The notes under the pieces are model-generated. The model was not told the DNA's origin and made no database searches. It saw only the letters and a program-made list of their open reading frames with translations. The translations under genes were made by a program, and so were the position numbers. Shown piece after piece: positions 9,785-18,992 of a DNA stretch of 64,000 bases. Source of the DNA: Streptomyces cupreus (GTDB lineage: Bacteria; Actinomycetota; Actinomycetes; Streptomycetales; Streptomycetaceae); the NCBI RefSeq assembly GCF_014257025.1, contig NZ_JACMSF010000029.1:1-64000 (forward strand), read 5' to 3'. Numbering within the stretch: position 1 is the stretch's first letter; each line of letters begins with the position of its first letter.

Positions 9785-10496
9785 CTACCTGCACTCCCTG
9801 CGCCAACGGCGCCGCAAGCGCGTCACGGAGACCCACGCCCCCGGCCGCGACCAGCGGGTCGCTGTCATCGGCCTCGGCCGTTTCGGCTACTCCCTCGCCA
9901 ACGAGCTGATGCGGCGAGGCTGGGACGTCCTGGGCATCGACACCGATCCCCGCCTGGTTCAGAAGTACAGCGACCACCTCACCCACGCCGCCGTCGCCGA
10001 CTGCACCGATCCCGAAGCCCTGCGCCAGCTCGGCGTCCACGAGTTCACCAGCGCCGTCGTCGCCATCGGTACGGACATCGAGGCGAGCATCCTGGTCAGC
10101 TCCAACCTGCTGGAGGCCGAGGTACCCAACATCTGGGCCAAGGCCATCAGCCGCCAGCACGGCCAGATCCTCGAACGCCTCGGCGTCACGCACGTCGTCC
10201 TGCCCGAGCACGACATGGGCGAACGCGTCGCCCACCTGGTCACCGGCCGCATGCTCGACTTCATCGAATTCGACGACGACTACGCCCTGGTGAAGACCGT
10301 CGCCCCGGACATCGCCACCGGCATCCCGCTGGGCCAGAGCCAGGTCCGCAGCAAGTACGGTGTCACGGTCGTCGGCATCAAACGCCCCGGTGAGGACTTC
10401 ACCTACGCCACCGCCGAGACCGTCGTCCAGAAGGGCGACGTCATCGTCGTCACCGGCAAGACCCACGCTGTGGAGACCTTCGCCGAACTCAGCTGA
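9777..10496 (+). CDS. trkA: TrkA/KtrA-family regulatory subunit (RCK domain)
   Basis: A 239-residue cytosolic gating subunit for the TrkH pore encoded just upstream. It starts at TTG 9777, inside the end of trkH, with GAGGAG at 9761-9766. The N-terminal Rossmann fold carries VIGLGRFGYSLANEL (GxGxxG), and an acidic residue ends beta-2 (GIDTD), typical of NAD(H) or ATP binding. An RCK-C domain occupies about 150-239. A single RCK per chain is the Ktr arrangement, where an octameric ring sits on the membrane subunit. Confidence 0.9.
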   Translation: MVNYLHSLRQRRRKRVTETHAPGRDQRVAVIGLGRFGYSLANELMRRGWDVLGIDTDPRLVQKYSDHLTHAAVADCTDPEALRQLGVHEFTSAVVAIGTDIEASILVSSNLLEAEVPNIWAKAISRQHGQILERLGVTHVVLPEHDMGERVAHLVTGRMLDFIEFDDDYALVKTVAPDIATGIPLGQSQVRSKYGVTVVGIKRPGEDFTYATAETVVQKGDVIVVTGKTHAVETFAELS

Positions 10497-10626
10497 GACT
10501 CCGATACGGCGCGTGACATCGCGTTGCACGAGCCGCACAAGAGCGAGCCTCGCTGACTCGCGGCCCCATCCCCGTTGTATGGAAGCCTCGCAAACGGCGT
10601 ACCTGCCACGGATGAAGGGATCGGCC

Positions 10627-11037
10627 ATGGAGTGGCATCCGCTGCGCACCTCCGGCCTTCGGCCCGTGCCCGAGCCGGTGGCGACGCCCTTCGTCTGGAC
10701 GGCCGCCTTCGTCGGCTCATTCATGCTCATGGCCGCACTGAGCGGTGTCGACGGATCGTCGGGGCCGACTATCGGCCTGGCGGCACTGTGCGTATTCGCG
10801 GCGCTGCTGGGCCTGCCCGCCCGCTTCACCGCGGCCCCCGGAACGGCCCTCGTGTGCTGGATGTTCCTCAACGGCTTCATCATCGCCCCGCGTGGTGAAC
10901 TCTCCTGGCAGGGCCACCCCGACGCCGCCCGGATCGGCCTGCTCCTCGGTGCCGCGTTCGTCGGCACGCTCCTCGCACGGATCATCAACGCCGCCGGCGC
11001 CCATCGCCGTGTCACACCGGGCCGAGAACCGGAGTGA
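10627..11037 (+). CDS. Small multi-pass membrane protein, possibly DUF4118-like
   Basis: A 136-residue protein with three or four hydrophobic segments (VWTAAFVGSFMLMAALSG, IGLAALCVFAALLGL, TALVCWMFLNGFII, LLLGAAFVGTLLARII) separated by short loops. The pattern is that of the DUF4118 four-helix membrane domain found in KdpD-type osmosensors, but that is a resemblance, not an assignment. ATG 10627 is chosen because GAAGGGA lies 6 nt upstream. It follows the TrkH/TrkA pair by 130 nt on the same strand, suggesting a role linked to ion or turgor balance. Confidence 0.6.
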   Translation: MEWHPLRTSGLRPVPEPVATPFVWTAAFVGSFMLMAALSGVDGSSGPTIGLAALCVFAALLGLPARFTAAPGTALVCWMFLNGFIIAPRGELSWQGHPDAARIGLLLGAAFVGTLLARIINAAGAHRRVTPGREPE

Positions 11038-11388
11038 GACGGACGGGACCCGTTCGATATAGATGTCCGATGAACGGACCATCGTGCCCGGATAACGGTC
11101 CGATCTCGCTCGCTGGCACTTTCGAAGATTACCGAGAGCGATGTGAAATGGATCACTAAAGAATCCGTAAAGGCGTGGTAGAACAACGCAACTCCGCAGG
11201 TGGCCCCACCCCTCGCCGCCGCGCGGAAGGCCGGTGTACCAGCCGGCTGCACGACCGAGGTGATCACGTTCCGCGTCCGCGGGCGCGTCACCCTGGATCG
11301 CCGATCGGACAACGGCGTTCGCTCAAAGAACCGCACTTCTTTCCGGCGCAGGCTCATGCGCCGGTCCCGCGCCACCGAGGTAGCCACA
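11038..11388 (+). other. Intergenic leader before the Na+/alanine symporter
   Basis: A stretch of 351 nt with lower GC in its first half than the surrounding genes and no convincing ORF. A short inverted repeat CGGACC/GGTCCG lies around 11075-11102. The long leader suggests a promoter region. I looked for a glycine-riboswitch core, which can precede such symporters, and did not recognise one. Confidence 0.4.
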
Positions 11389-12921
11389 GTGTCACTCGAC
11401 TCCATGACCACGTCCGTCGACGAAGCAGTCAGCGGATTCTTCGAACCCATAGCCACCTGGCTCGGGGAAGTCGTCTTCTACTCCGTCCCTGTCGGAGGGA
11501 CGGACCTCCCCCTCATCGTGGCCTGGCTCGTGGTCGCGGGTCTCGTCTTCACCGGCTGGTTCGGATTCGTGCAGCTCCGCAAGTTCCGGCTCGCCCTCGA
11601 CGTGGTGCGCGGGAAGTACGACGAGAAGGGGTCGGCCGGCGAGGTCAATCACTTCCAGGCACTGACCGCCGCCGTCTCCGGCACGGTCGGCCTCGGCAAC
11701 ATCGCCGGTGTGGCCGTCGCCGTCTCCATCGGCGGCCCCGGGGCCACCTTCTGGATGATCCTGTGCGGCCTGCTCGGCATGGCCACCAAGTTCGTCGAGG
11801 TCACCCTCGGTGTGAAGTACCGCGAGGTGCATGCCGACGGCACTGTGTCCGGCGGCCCGATGCACTACCTGCCCAAGGGCCTCGCCGAACGCTTCGGCGC
11901 GGGCGGCAAGAAGCTCGGCAAGGTCCTCGCGGTCCTCGCCTCCGCGATGATCCTTTTCTTCGGCCTCTTCGGCGGCAACCTCTTCCAGGTCAACCAGTCC
12001 TACGCCCAGCTCGTCTCCGTCACCGGCGGCGAGGACGGGATGATGGGCTCCTCCGCCGGAGCCCTGCTCTTCGGCCTGCTGGTCGCGGCCCTCGTCGGCA
12101 TCGTGCTGCTCGGCGGCATCCGCTCCATCGCCAACGTCACCAGCAAGCTCGTCCCGGCCATGGCCGTCATCTACATCGCCGGCTGCCTGGTCGTCATCCT
12201 GGTCCACGTCACCGCCGTCCCCGCCGCCATCGGCACGATCATCGAGGGAGCCTTCAACCCCGAGGGCGTCGCCGGCGGTGTCCTCGGCGCCCTGATCATC
12301 GGCTTCAAGCGAGCCGCGTTCTCCAACGAGGCCGGTCTCGGCTCCGCCCCGATCGCCCACTCCGCGGTCAAGACCAAGCACCCCGCCAGCGAGGGCCTGG
12401 TCGCCCTGCTGGAGCCGTTCATCGACACCGTCGTCATCTGCACGATGACCGCGCTGACCATCGTCATCGCCAACCCGGCCAGCTGGGCCGCGGCCCGCAC
12501 CGACCAGTCCATCGGCGGCGTCACGATCACCTCCGACGCCTTCGAGACGGTCCTGCCCTGGTTCCCGTACATCCTCACCGTCGCGGTGATGCTGTTCGCC
12601 ATCTCCACCGTGCTGACCTGGGGCTACTACGGCCTCAAGGCGTGGACGTACCTCTTCGGCCGCAGCAGGGCCAGCGAGCTGACGTACAAGGTCCTCTACA
12701 CCGTCTTCGCCGTCGCAGGGTCCCTGCTGACCCTGCAGACGCTGATCGACCTGGCCGACGCCGTGCTCTTCATGCTCGCCGTCATCAACATCATCGGCCT
12801 CTACCTCCTCGCCCCGGTCGTCAAGCGCGAGCTCAACTCCTTCTTGGAGTTCGTCCGTGCCCGCAAGGCCGGAGAGATCGAGGAGGACGATGACCAGGAG
12901 TCGGTGAAGACCACCGTCTGA
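11389..12921 (+). CDS. Sodium:alanine/glycine symporter (AGCS family)
   Basis: A 510-residue integral membrane protein predicted to import alanine or glycine with sodium. The AGCS signature GTVGLGNIAGVAVAVSIGGP is present in the first third. About eleven hydrophobic segments follow, and a charged tail (EEDDDQES) ends the protein. GTG 11389 is chosen because GAGG lies 8 nt upstream; ATG 11404 is a second candidate. A strong hairpin terminator follows the stop, so the gene is probably monocistronic. It sits between potassium and sodium transporters, but no regulatory link is visible. Confidence 0.9.
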   Translation: MSLDSMTTSVDEAVSGFFEPIATWLGEVVFYSVPVGGTDLPLIVAWLVVAGLVFTGWFGFVQLRKFRLALDVVRGKYDEKGSAGEVNHFQALTAAVSGTVGLGNIAGVAVAVSIGGPGATFWMILCGLLGMATKFVEVTLGVKYREVHADGTVSGGPMHYLPKGLAERFGAGGKKLGKVLAVLASAMILFFGLFGGNLFQVNQSYAQLVSVTGGEDGMMGSSAGALLFGLLVAALVGIVLLGGIRSIANVTSKLVPAMAVIYIAGCLVVILVHVTAVPAAIGTIIEGAFNPEGVAGGVLGALIIGFKRAAFSNEAGLGSAPIAHSAVKTKHPASEGLVALLEPFIDTVVICTMTALTIVIANPASWAAARTDQSIGGVTITSDAFETVLPWFPYILTVAVMLFAISTVLTWGYYGLKAWTYLFGRSRASELTYKVLYTVFAVAGSLLTLQTLIDLADAVLFMLAVINIIGLYLLAPVVKRELNSFLEFVRARKAGEIEEDDDQESVKTTV

Positions 12922-12943
12922 CCGCCCCCGCGGCCCGGCTCCT

Positions 12944-12990
12944 GAGCGGGCCCGTGCACACCTTGCGCCTTGGTGTGCACGGGCCCGCTC
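12944..12990 (+). terminator. Perfect 19-bp stem-loop terminator
   Basis: Positions 12944-12962 pair without mismatch with 12972-12990 around a 9-nt loop. The stem is GC-rich and has no long T run, as is usual in Streptomyces. It begins 22 nt after the symporter stop. Confidence 0.85.
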
Positions 12991-13178
12991 GTCATGCCTC
13001 CTCCTCGCATTTCAGCAGGTAAAAGGGCATCTGGCGGTATACAGAGGTGGCCAGTTAGGGTGTTAAGAACGCGTCAGCGTCAGCCCATGAAGGGCTGCGG
13101 CGGACGCGCGGTGTGCCGGGAAGTCTGGTCGGCGTCAGGGGCTCGTATGCCCACATGCCGATCCCGGAGGTCTTCCTG

Positions 13179-14477
13179 ATGGCTGCCGCGCCGCGCGAGC
13201 GTTCCCCCTTCCTCGGTCTTCTGCCGCTGCCCGAACGCACGGCCGTGGCCCAGGCGTTGAGGACGGAAACGGTCGGCGGGCTGGTTCTGCTGGTCGCCGC
13301 CGTGGTGGCACTGGTGTGGGCGAACACTCCATGGGCCGACACCTACGAGCGCATACGCGATTTCCACTTCGGCATACCGGCACTCGGCCTGGACCTCTCC
13401 ATCGGACACTGGACCGCCGACGGCCTGCTCACCCTCTTCTTCCTCGTCGCAGGCATAGAGCTCAAGCGTGAACTGGTCGTCGGCGAACTCCGTACCCCCG
13501 CCACCGCTGCCCTGCCGGTCATCGCAGCGATCTCGGGCATGATCGTCCCCGCCGCGTTCTACGCCGTCACCGCCTCGGCGGGAGGCGGCAGTCTCGACGG
13601 CTGGGCTGTGCCCATGGCCACCGACATCGCCTTCGCCCTGGCCGTGCTCGCGGTACTCAGCACCCATCTCCCCGCCGCACTCCGCGCCTTCCTGCTCACC
13701 CTCGCGGTCGTCGACGACCTCGGCGGGATCCTCGTCATCGCCATCTTCTTCACCAGCGACCTGAACTTCGCAGCTCTCGGCGCGGCGTTCGTCGGCCTTT
13801 TCATCTTCTACCTGCTCCAGCGGCTCCGTGTCCGCGGCTGGTGGTGGTACGGCCCCCTCGGCATCGCGATCTGGGCACTGATGTACAACGGCGGCATCCA
13901 CGCCACGGTGGCCGGCGTGGCCATGGGTCTCATCCTGCGCACCACCCGCGACAAGGACGAGGAACTCTCCCCCGGCGAACGCACCTCCCACCTCCTGCAC
14001 CCGGTATCGGCAGGCGTCGCCGTACCCCTCTTCGCACTCTTCGCCGCCGGCGTCGGCGTCTCGGTCGCTTCGCTGGTCGATGTGTTCACCCAGCCGGAAC
14101 CGCTCGGCGTGGTCCTGGGCCTCGTCGTCGGCAAGACCCTCGGCATCTTCGTCGGAACGTACCTGGCCGCACGCTTCACCCGCGCCCGACTCAACCCCGA
14201 ACTGGCCTGGGCCGACGTCTTCGCGCTCTCGGCGCTGGCCGGCATCGGCTTCACCGTCGCCCTGCTGATCGGCGAACTCGCCTTCCCCGACCCGGTCGCT
14301 GCCCAGCCCGTCAAGGCCGCCGTGCTCATCGGTTCGCTGACCGCGGCAGGGCTCGCCGCGATATTGGTCAAGCGGCGCAACGGCATCTACCGCCGCCTGT
14401 ACGAGGAGGAGACCCGCGACGAGGACCACGACGGCATCCCCGACATCTACCAGCGAAGCACCGCCACTGAACGCTGA
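13179..14477 (+). CDS. nhaA: Na+/H+ antiporter NhaA
   Basis: A 432-residue antiporter exchanging cytoplasmic Na+ (or Li+) for protons. Hallmarks are PMATDIAFALAVLAVL, with the helix-IV aspartate, and LAVVDDLGGILVIAIFF, with the adjacent aspartate pair that binds the ion. About eleven to twelve membrane helices are visible. ATG 13179 is chosen because CGGAGG lies 8 nt upstream; the open frame extends further upstream without a better site. The C-terminal tail is short and acidic. It is followed immediately by a truncated gene start and transposase debris. Confidence 0.93.
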   Translation: MAAAPRERSPFLGLLPLPERTAVAQALRTETVGGLVLLVAAVVALVWANTPWADTYERIRDFHFGIPALGLDLSIGHWTADGLLTLFFLVAGIELKRELVVGELRTPATAALPVIAAISGMIVPAAFYAVTASAGGGSLDGWAVPMATDIAFALAVLAVLSTHLPAALRAFLLTLAVVDDLGGILVIAIFFTSDLNFAALGAAFVGLFIFYLLQRLRVRGWWWYGPLGIAIWALMYNGGIHATVAGVAMGLILRTTRDKDEELSPGERTSHLLHPVSAGVAVPLFALFAAGVGVSVASLVDVFTQPEPLGVVLGLVVGKTLGIFVGTYLAARFTRARLNPELAWADVFALSALAGIGFTVALLIGELAFPDPVAAQPVKAAVLIGSLTAAGLAAILVKRRNGIYRRLYEEETRDEDHDGIPDIYQRSTATER

Positions 14478-14497
14478 GACGAAAGGAGGCGGGCGTT

Positions 14498-14545
14498 GTG
14501 GACCCCTCTGTGATCACAGTGGCGATCATCGCCGCCGCCTCCAGT
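14498..14545 (+). pseudogene. Start of an interrupted membrane-protein gene
   Basis: AAAGGAGG precedes a GTG at 14498 that opens MDPSVITVAIIAAA, a typical actinomycete membrane-anchor start. The sequence then runs directly into the truncated end of an opposite-strand transposase at about 14540. The good ribosome site and hydrophobic beginning suggest a gene cut by insertion and deletion of an IS element. Confidence 0.4.
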
Positions 14546-14849
14546 CGATGCGCCCGCGCACCGCAGCGGCCGCCTGGCGGTCCGACAGGCCCTCCACGAA
14601 CTGCAGCACCGACACGAGCGCCAACTGACGGGGTGGCCAGGCGGGTTGACCACGCAGCGGGAACAGATCCACGAAGTCCTCATCGGCAAACAGCCCGAGC
14701 GCTTCCCGGATCCGCATGCACAGACAGCCCTTCGGGAACGCCAGCCGGGCCACCTCGGCGGTCTGTGCCGGAACCTCATCCGGAAGGCGTGGACGCAGCG
14801 ACACCTCGATCACCTCACGCTCGCGCCCCCACGCCGTTCCGGACATCAT
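14526..14849 (-). pseudogene. IS1182-family transposase, N-terminal fragment
   Basis: About 100 residues match the N-terminus of IS1182-type transposases, including LFPLRGQPAWPPRQLALVSV and GLSDRQAAAAVRGRIDW. The reading frame dies directly after RIDW, where intact members continue with the catalytic DDE domain; three quarters of the protein is missing. No terminal inverted repeats were recognised. It is a fossil of the event that seems to have cut the gene starting at 14498. Confidence 0.75.
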
Positions 14850-15298
14850 CCCGCCGCCGCAAGGTCATTTGGCGACCACCGCCGAATTCACCAACGGTGT
14901 CCTTCATGTGACGCGATCTCTTGTACGCGTCGACACAGCACCGTTTCTAACGCTCCGCCGAGGATCAACAGCTCCATAACCGCCTCCCTCATCAAGATGG
15001 GCCCGCGTCGCACAGTTGCAGCGCCGCTGGGACGCGCGAGATGAGCACTGTTCGACCTGCAACATTTTGGTGGAGCGACGGGTCCCGCACAGGAGCCTCG
15101 CAATAAGGGACTCCCTGGGATCGCGTATTCATATCCAAATGGACGCTCTCGGCTCGCTGCGGCCGGGCCGCCACGGTACCCATATGGAGACGCTCCACCG
15201 TGCGGCACGCGACGAAGCCCAGACCGTGTTCCGGCGTGCTGCTTCGCGAAGCGGACAGTCGCGTTGAACACGACCGGACGAATGCCTGGGAGGATCAC
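14850..15298. other. Intergenic region without a recognisable gene
   Basis: A stretch of 449 nt between transposase debris and the aquaporin gene. Short frames exist on both strands but none has a ribosome site with plausible protein sequence. The last 15 nt hold the GGGAGG ribosome site of the aquaporin; a promoter for it must lie here. Confidence 0.4.
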
Positions 15299-16243
15299 AT
15301 GGCTGTGGAGATCCCGCCTCTGGTGAAGCCCTCGCGGCTCAGGCGCCGCGCGGGCCTGTGGGGCGAATGCCTGTCGGAATTTCTGGGCACGTTCGTCCTT
15401 ATCTCTTTCGGTTGCGGCGTGGTGGCCATGACGGTCGCAGCGCTGCCTGGTTCCGGCCGCACCTCGAACCCCACCACATTCTTCCTCAGTGCTGGGGACT
15501 GGCTGCTGATTACTTGGGGCTGGGCCATGGCCGTGATGTTCGGTATCTATGTGGCCGGCGGGATCAGCGGGGCGCATATCAACCCGGCCGTAACTCTCGC
15601 GTTCGCGGTACGCCGCAAATTCCCCTGGGTCAAGGTCCTCCCGTACTGGGTGTCACAGGTGGCCGGTGCCCTCGCCGGAGCGGCGCTGGTCTACGCCGTG
15701 TACCACGACGCGATCAATGCGTTCGACGACGCCGTGAAGGGGCCCAAGACGGGGGGACACACGCTCGCCTCCTTCTCGATCTTCGCCACCTTCCCGGCCC
15801 CCTACTTCCAGGGGGGCAACTGGGGCCCACTGATCGACCAGGTCGTAGGTACCGCTTTCCTGGTCATGCTGGTCGTAGCCGTCATCGACCTGCGCAACAC
15901 CGCCGTGAAGGCGAACCTCGGTCCGCTGGTGATCGGCTTCGTGGTGGCCGCAATCGGTATGTCCTTCGGGGCCAACGCAGGGTACGCCATCAACCCGGCC
16001 CGCGACTTCGGTCCCCGCCTGCTGACCTGGATGGCCGGCTGGAAAGATCTGGCGTTCCCCGGCAGTTCGCCCGGGGCTTTCAGTGCCTACTGGTGGATTC
16101 CGATCGTGGGACCCCTTGTCGGTGGTGTGATCGGGGTGCTTGTGTACGACCTGCTCATCGGGGACATCCTGCACATCCGCACACAGCAGGCCATCCCGCC
16201 GGAGCCGGGTCGCACCCGCCCCACGACCTCCGACGAGGAGTAG
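15299..16243 (+). CDS. MIP-family aquaglyceroporin
   Basis: A 314-residue channel for water and small neutral solutes such as glycerol. Both half-helix signatures are present: GAHINPAVT near residue 97 and AINPARDFGPR near 230. The Asp after the second NPA (NPARD) is typical of glycerol facilitators. Six membrane helices plus a long insert (about 150-190) are visible. ATG 15299 is set by GGGAGG 5 nt upstream. No glpK or glpD lies nearby, so the substrate is not fixed by context. The gene is intact inside an otherwise decayed stretch. Confidence 0.88.
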   Translation: MAVEIPPLVKPSRLRRRAGLWGECLSEFLGTFVLISFGCGVVAMTVAALPGSGRTSNPTTFFLSAGDWLLITWGWAMAVMFGIYVAGGISGAHINPAVTLAFAVRRKFPWVKVLPYWVSQVAGALAGAALVYAVYHDAINAFDDAVKGPKTGGHTLASFSIFATFPAPYFQGGNWGPLIDQVVGTAFLVMLVVAVIDLRNTAVKANLGPLVIGFVVAAIGMSFGANAGYAINPARDFGPRLLTWMAGWKDLAFPGSSPGAFSAYWWIPIVGPLVGGVIGVLVYDLLIGDILHIRTQQAIPPEPGRTRPTTSDEE

Positions 16244-16329
16244 GCCGTGGCGACCCGGTACCGGGTAGCGAAGTCGATGGAGTCACTGAGCGTTTTCAGC
16301 GTTGCCTCTCCAGGGTGAGGACAGCTGCG

Positions 16330-17258
16330 GCGATGGCCGTCATGCGGTTGGGGCTGCATCGGGCCCGGCGGAAGACGCGCGCAGCGGTGGCGGCAACTTC
16401 GGCGTCGTCACCCCGCTTCACCTTCCGGCTGCACGAGGTCGGCCCCGTCATCGCCGGTGGCCTCGCCGCCTGGAGCGCGGACCGGGTGGACGACGTGCTC
16501 GCGACGTACCGGGAGCTCACCGCCTCCGCTCCGCGCGAGCTGACGGCTGTGGCGATCGTCCGCCTCGCGCCGTCCGCGCCGTTCGTCCCGGACGAGTGGC
16601 ATCTCAAGCCCGTCGTCGGTCTGCTCGTGTGCCACAGCGGCACGAGCACCGAAGCCGACCTCGCCCCGCTCCGTGCCCTCGGAGAGCCGGTCTTCAACCT
16701 CATCGGTGCGAAGCCCTACGCAGCCCAGCAGTCGATGCTCGACGCGATGGAGCCCAAGGGGCTGAACCAGTACTGGAAGGCCGAGTTCCTCCGCGGCCTG
16801 CCGGGTGAGGACCTTCCCACGTTCCGGGACGCCGCGCTCGACGTCGCCTCGCCCTTGTCGTTCTCCGTCATCTTCCACCTCGCCGGCGCGCTGATCGAGA
16901 CCGACGACGGCGGTGCCGTCGGCAACCGAGAAGCACGGTTCCTCAGCGGCTTCTCCGGAGTGTGGCCGCCGCAGGCCGACGGACACCGCATCGTGGGCGC
17001 GGTTCGCAAGGGATGGAGCAGATCCGGCCGTTCTCGACCGGCGGGAACTACGTCAACTTTCAACTGGCCGAGGACGACGTCAACAGAACCGCCGACGCAT
17101 ACCGGGGCACCTACGAGCGACTCCGACAGATCAAGGCGCGGTACGACCCCGACAACCTCCTGCGTGTCAACCGCAGCATCCGTCCGAGTGGGCCGTCCAC
17201 TCTCCAACGCCACGCGCCCGCAGGGTCACATCGCACGGTGCGGACATCGCGGCACTGA
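16330..17258 (+). pseudogene. FAD-linked oxidoreductase (BBE type), truncated and frameshifted
   Basis: The end of an FAD-binding-4 domain (GGGNFGVVT at 16386-16412) is in one frame. The following substrate domain (FTFRLHEVGPVIAGGLAAW onward) continues in a second frame. The C-terminal berberine-bridge segment (NYVNFQLAEDD, RYDPDNLLRVN) is in a third. Breaks lie at about 16,413 and 17,000. The whole N-terminal FAD half is missing. Intact members are about 450-480 residues and oxidise sugars or secondary metabolites. It starts right after the aquaporin stop. Confidence 0.75.
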
Positions 17259-17335
17259 GGAGAGACCGCACGCCACGGCGATGCGGATGCCCTCCGTGCG
17301 AGAAGGGCGGAAACCATCGACTGCGGGCTGACAAG

Positions 17336-17542
17336 TCAGCGCGACTCCTCCGCCGCACGGCACGCCGGGCAGGTCAATCGCCGAGCCGGCTGGTCATGTA
17401 TCACCTTGCCCGGCTGGGGCGGCTCGCGTACCTGAGCCGTCTCCGAGCGCACGTGCTCGGTGCAGACAGCAGCACCGCACAGCCAGCAGACGGCTACTGC
17501 CTCCGAGGTGTGCCCCAAGCGCACGCATTCATAGCAGTTCAT
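17336..17542 (-). CDS. DUF2180 small zinc-ribbon-like protein
   Basis: A 68-residue protein with paired cysteines (NCYEC at the start, CWLCGAAVC in the middle, LTCPAC near the end) and a histidine in the central part, consistent with binding one or two zinc ions. It matches the DUF2180 family, common in Streptomyces and of unknown function. ATG 17542 is preceded on the minus strand by GAGAGG with 7-nt spacing. It is single and intact. Confidence 0.65.
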   Translation of the reverse strand: MNCYECVRLGHTSEAVAVCWLCGAAVCTEHVRSETAQVREPPQPGKVIHDQPARRLTCPACRAAEESR

Positions 17543-17919
17543 GGCCGGACCTCTCAGCCGAGGGCCTGACGGCCTGCTGTGGACCGACGGGCGCTGCCCA
17601 CGCCACCCCCGCCACGACCCATGCATGGTTCGTGGGTACTGCTCGGAGTCCCCCGGCAGCAGCTCCGCAAACGTGGTTGTCACACTCCCCGTCCGGCGCC
17701 GCCCGCACTGTTTGCGGTTCAGTGCACCATGCAGAGCGAACTGGCAGCGTGGTCGAGCCTTTTCCTGCAGCGCGGGACACCCGGTATTCGCTCCAGGCGC
17801 CACCCTCCGCCTTCAGGGGACGGTTCCGGCGCGAAACGGGGCGCTGCCCAGCGCCCGGGAGGTGAGGAGCTTCGCCGTCCTGCCGCGGGTTACCCGGACC
17901 CCGCAGTGGAGGTGAGCCC

Positions 17920-18871
17920 ATGGACGCGACGCTTTCCCTGGGACGCGTCGCAGGTATTCGCGTCGGAGTGCACTGGAGCGTCCTGGTCATATTCGTGCTC
18001 GTCGCGGCCGGACTGTCGGAAGGCCCCCTGCCGGACGCCCACGGCGAACACCCGATCTGGGCGTACTGGAGTGTCGGCCTGGCCACCGCTGCCGTCTTCT
18101 TCGTATCCCTCGTCGCTCACGAGATCAGCCACGCTGTCGTGGCGGGGCGCAACGGTGTGCCTGTGGACGGCATCACGCTGTGGCTGCTGGGCGGCATCGC
18201 CCGGCTGGGAGCGAAGCACCATCGCCGGACGCGGAGCTGCGCATCGCCGGAGTGGGGCCGCTGGTCAGCCCGCTCCTGACGGCCGCAGGTCGGCCTCTCG
18301 GCTGGATCCTCGTCGGAGTGGGCCTGTAACTCTTGTTCATGGGAGCATTCTGGCTGGCCGTCATCGACTGGTTCCTCATTGCCGCGGCGAGCGCCGAGGA
18401 TCGCCAGGCCAGAATGCGGGAGCTTCTCTCCGGAGTCGCGGTACCCGACGTGATGACCCCGGATCCGCTCGCCGTGCCCGCCGGAGCGAGCGTCGCCGAC
18501 TTCCTCGGTGATTCCACGCTCCGCTTCCTTCACTCGGCATTCCCTGTTGTCGCCGAGGACGGTCGGCCGGTGGGCCTGATCACATCACCGTGCACCAGGC
18601 CGGGAACGTGCCCTTGGGGACCAGGAGGCCACGAAGCTGGGTTCCCCTCCTGGTGCCCATCGCCGATCTGCCCAGGGCCATGCCGAAAGATACGTTGGCC
18701 CATCTGCTGCCTGAGTTGGATGCCAGTCCCCTCCGTCGGGCCAGCGTTCGGTCCGACGACGGCGGCCTGGCCGAAATCGTCACCTCGTCCGACATCAGCA
18801 GCATGACCACGTGGCTGACATCCACCTCGCCCTGGCGGCGGTCGGCCGCGTCGCCACGGAGAGGAGGGTAG
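17920..18871 (+). pseudogene. Site-2 protease (M50/SpoIVFB type) with CBS-like region, frameshifted
   Basis: A good start (GGAGGTGAG before ATG 17920) opens an M50 membrane protease with the zinc-binding helix FFVSLVAHEISHAVV (HExxH). The frame breaks at about 18,215, resumes in another frame with GVGPLVSPLLTAAG, hits a stop at about 18,328 and continues with MGAFWLAVIDWFLIAAAS and a CBS-like segment (DVMTPDPLAVPAGASV). It shifts again near 18,595. Intact relatives are about 370-390 residues and cleave membrane-embedded substrates. At least three lesions make a functional product unlikely. Confidence 0.75.
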
Positions 18872-18992
18872 TTCCGACATTCGGGAGACGGCTGAGCCGC
18901 AACGCCGGAGCGGACGACCGCGGTTTCTGCGGCGCGGTGACCACCACCGCATGGCTGTCGACTCCGAGGAACCGTTTCGTGCCGACATGCGG

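Noticed and set aside
11100-11388. Glycine riboswitch ahead of the sodium:alanine symporter
   Set aside because: Such riboswitches can control this family, but I could not find the conserved core or a convincing paired structure in the leader.
11175-12893. Arg/Pro/His-rich frame within the symporter region
   Set aside because: Out-of-phase reading of the AGCS gene on the same strand; low-complexity basic protein with no start signal.
14498-14849. Complete insertion sequence
   Set aside because: Only the N-terminal third of a transposase is present and no terminal inverted repeats or target duplication were recognised.
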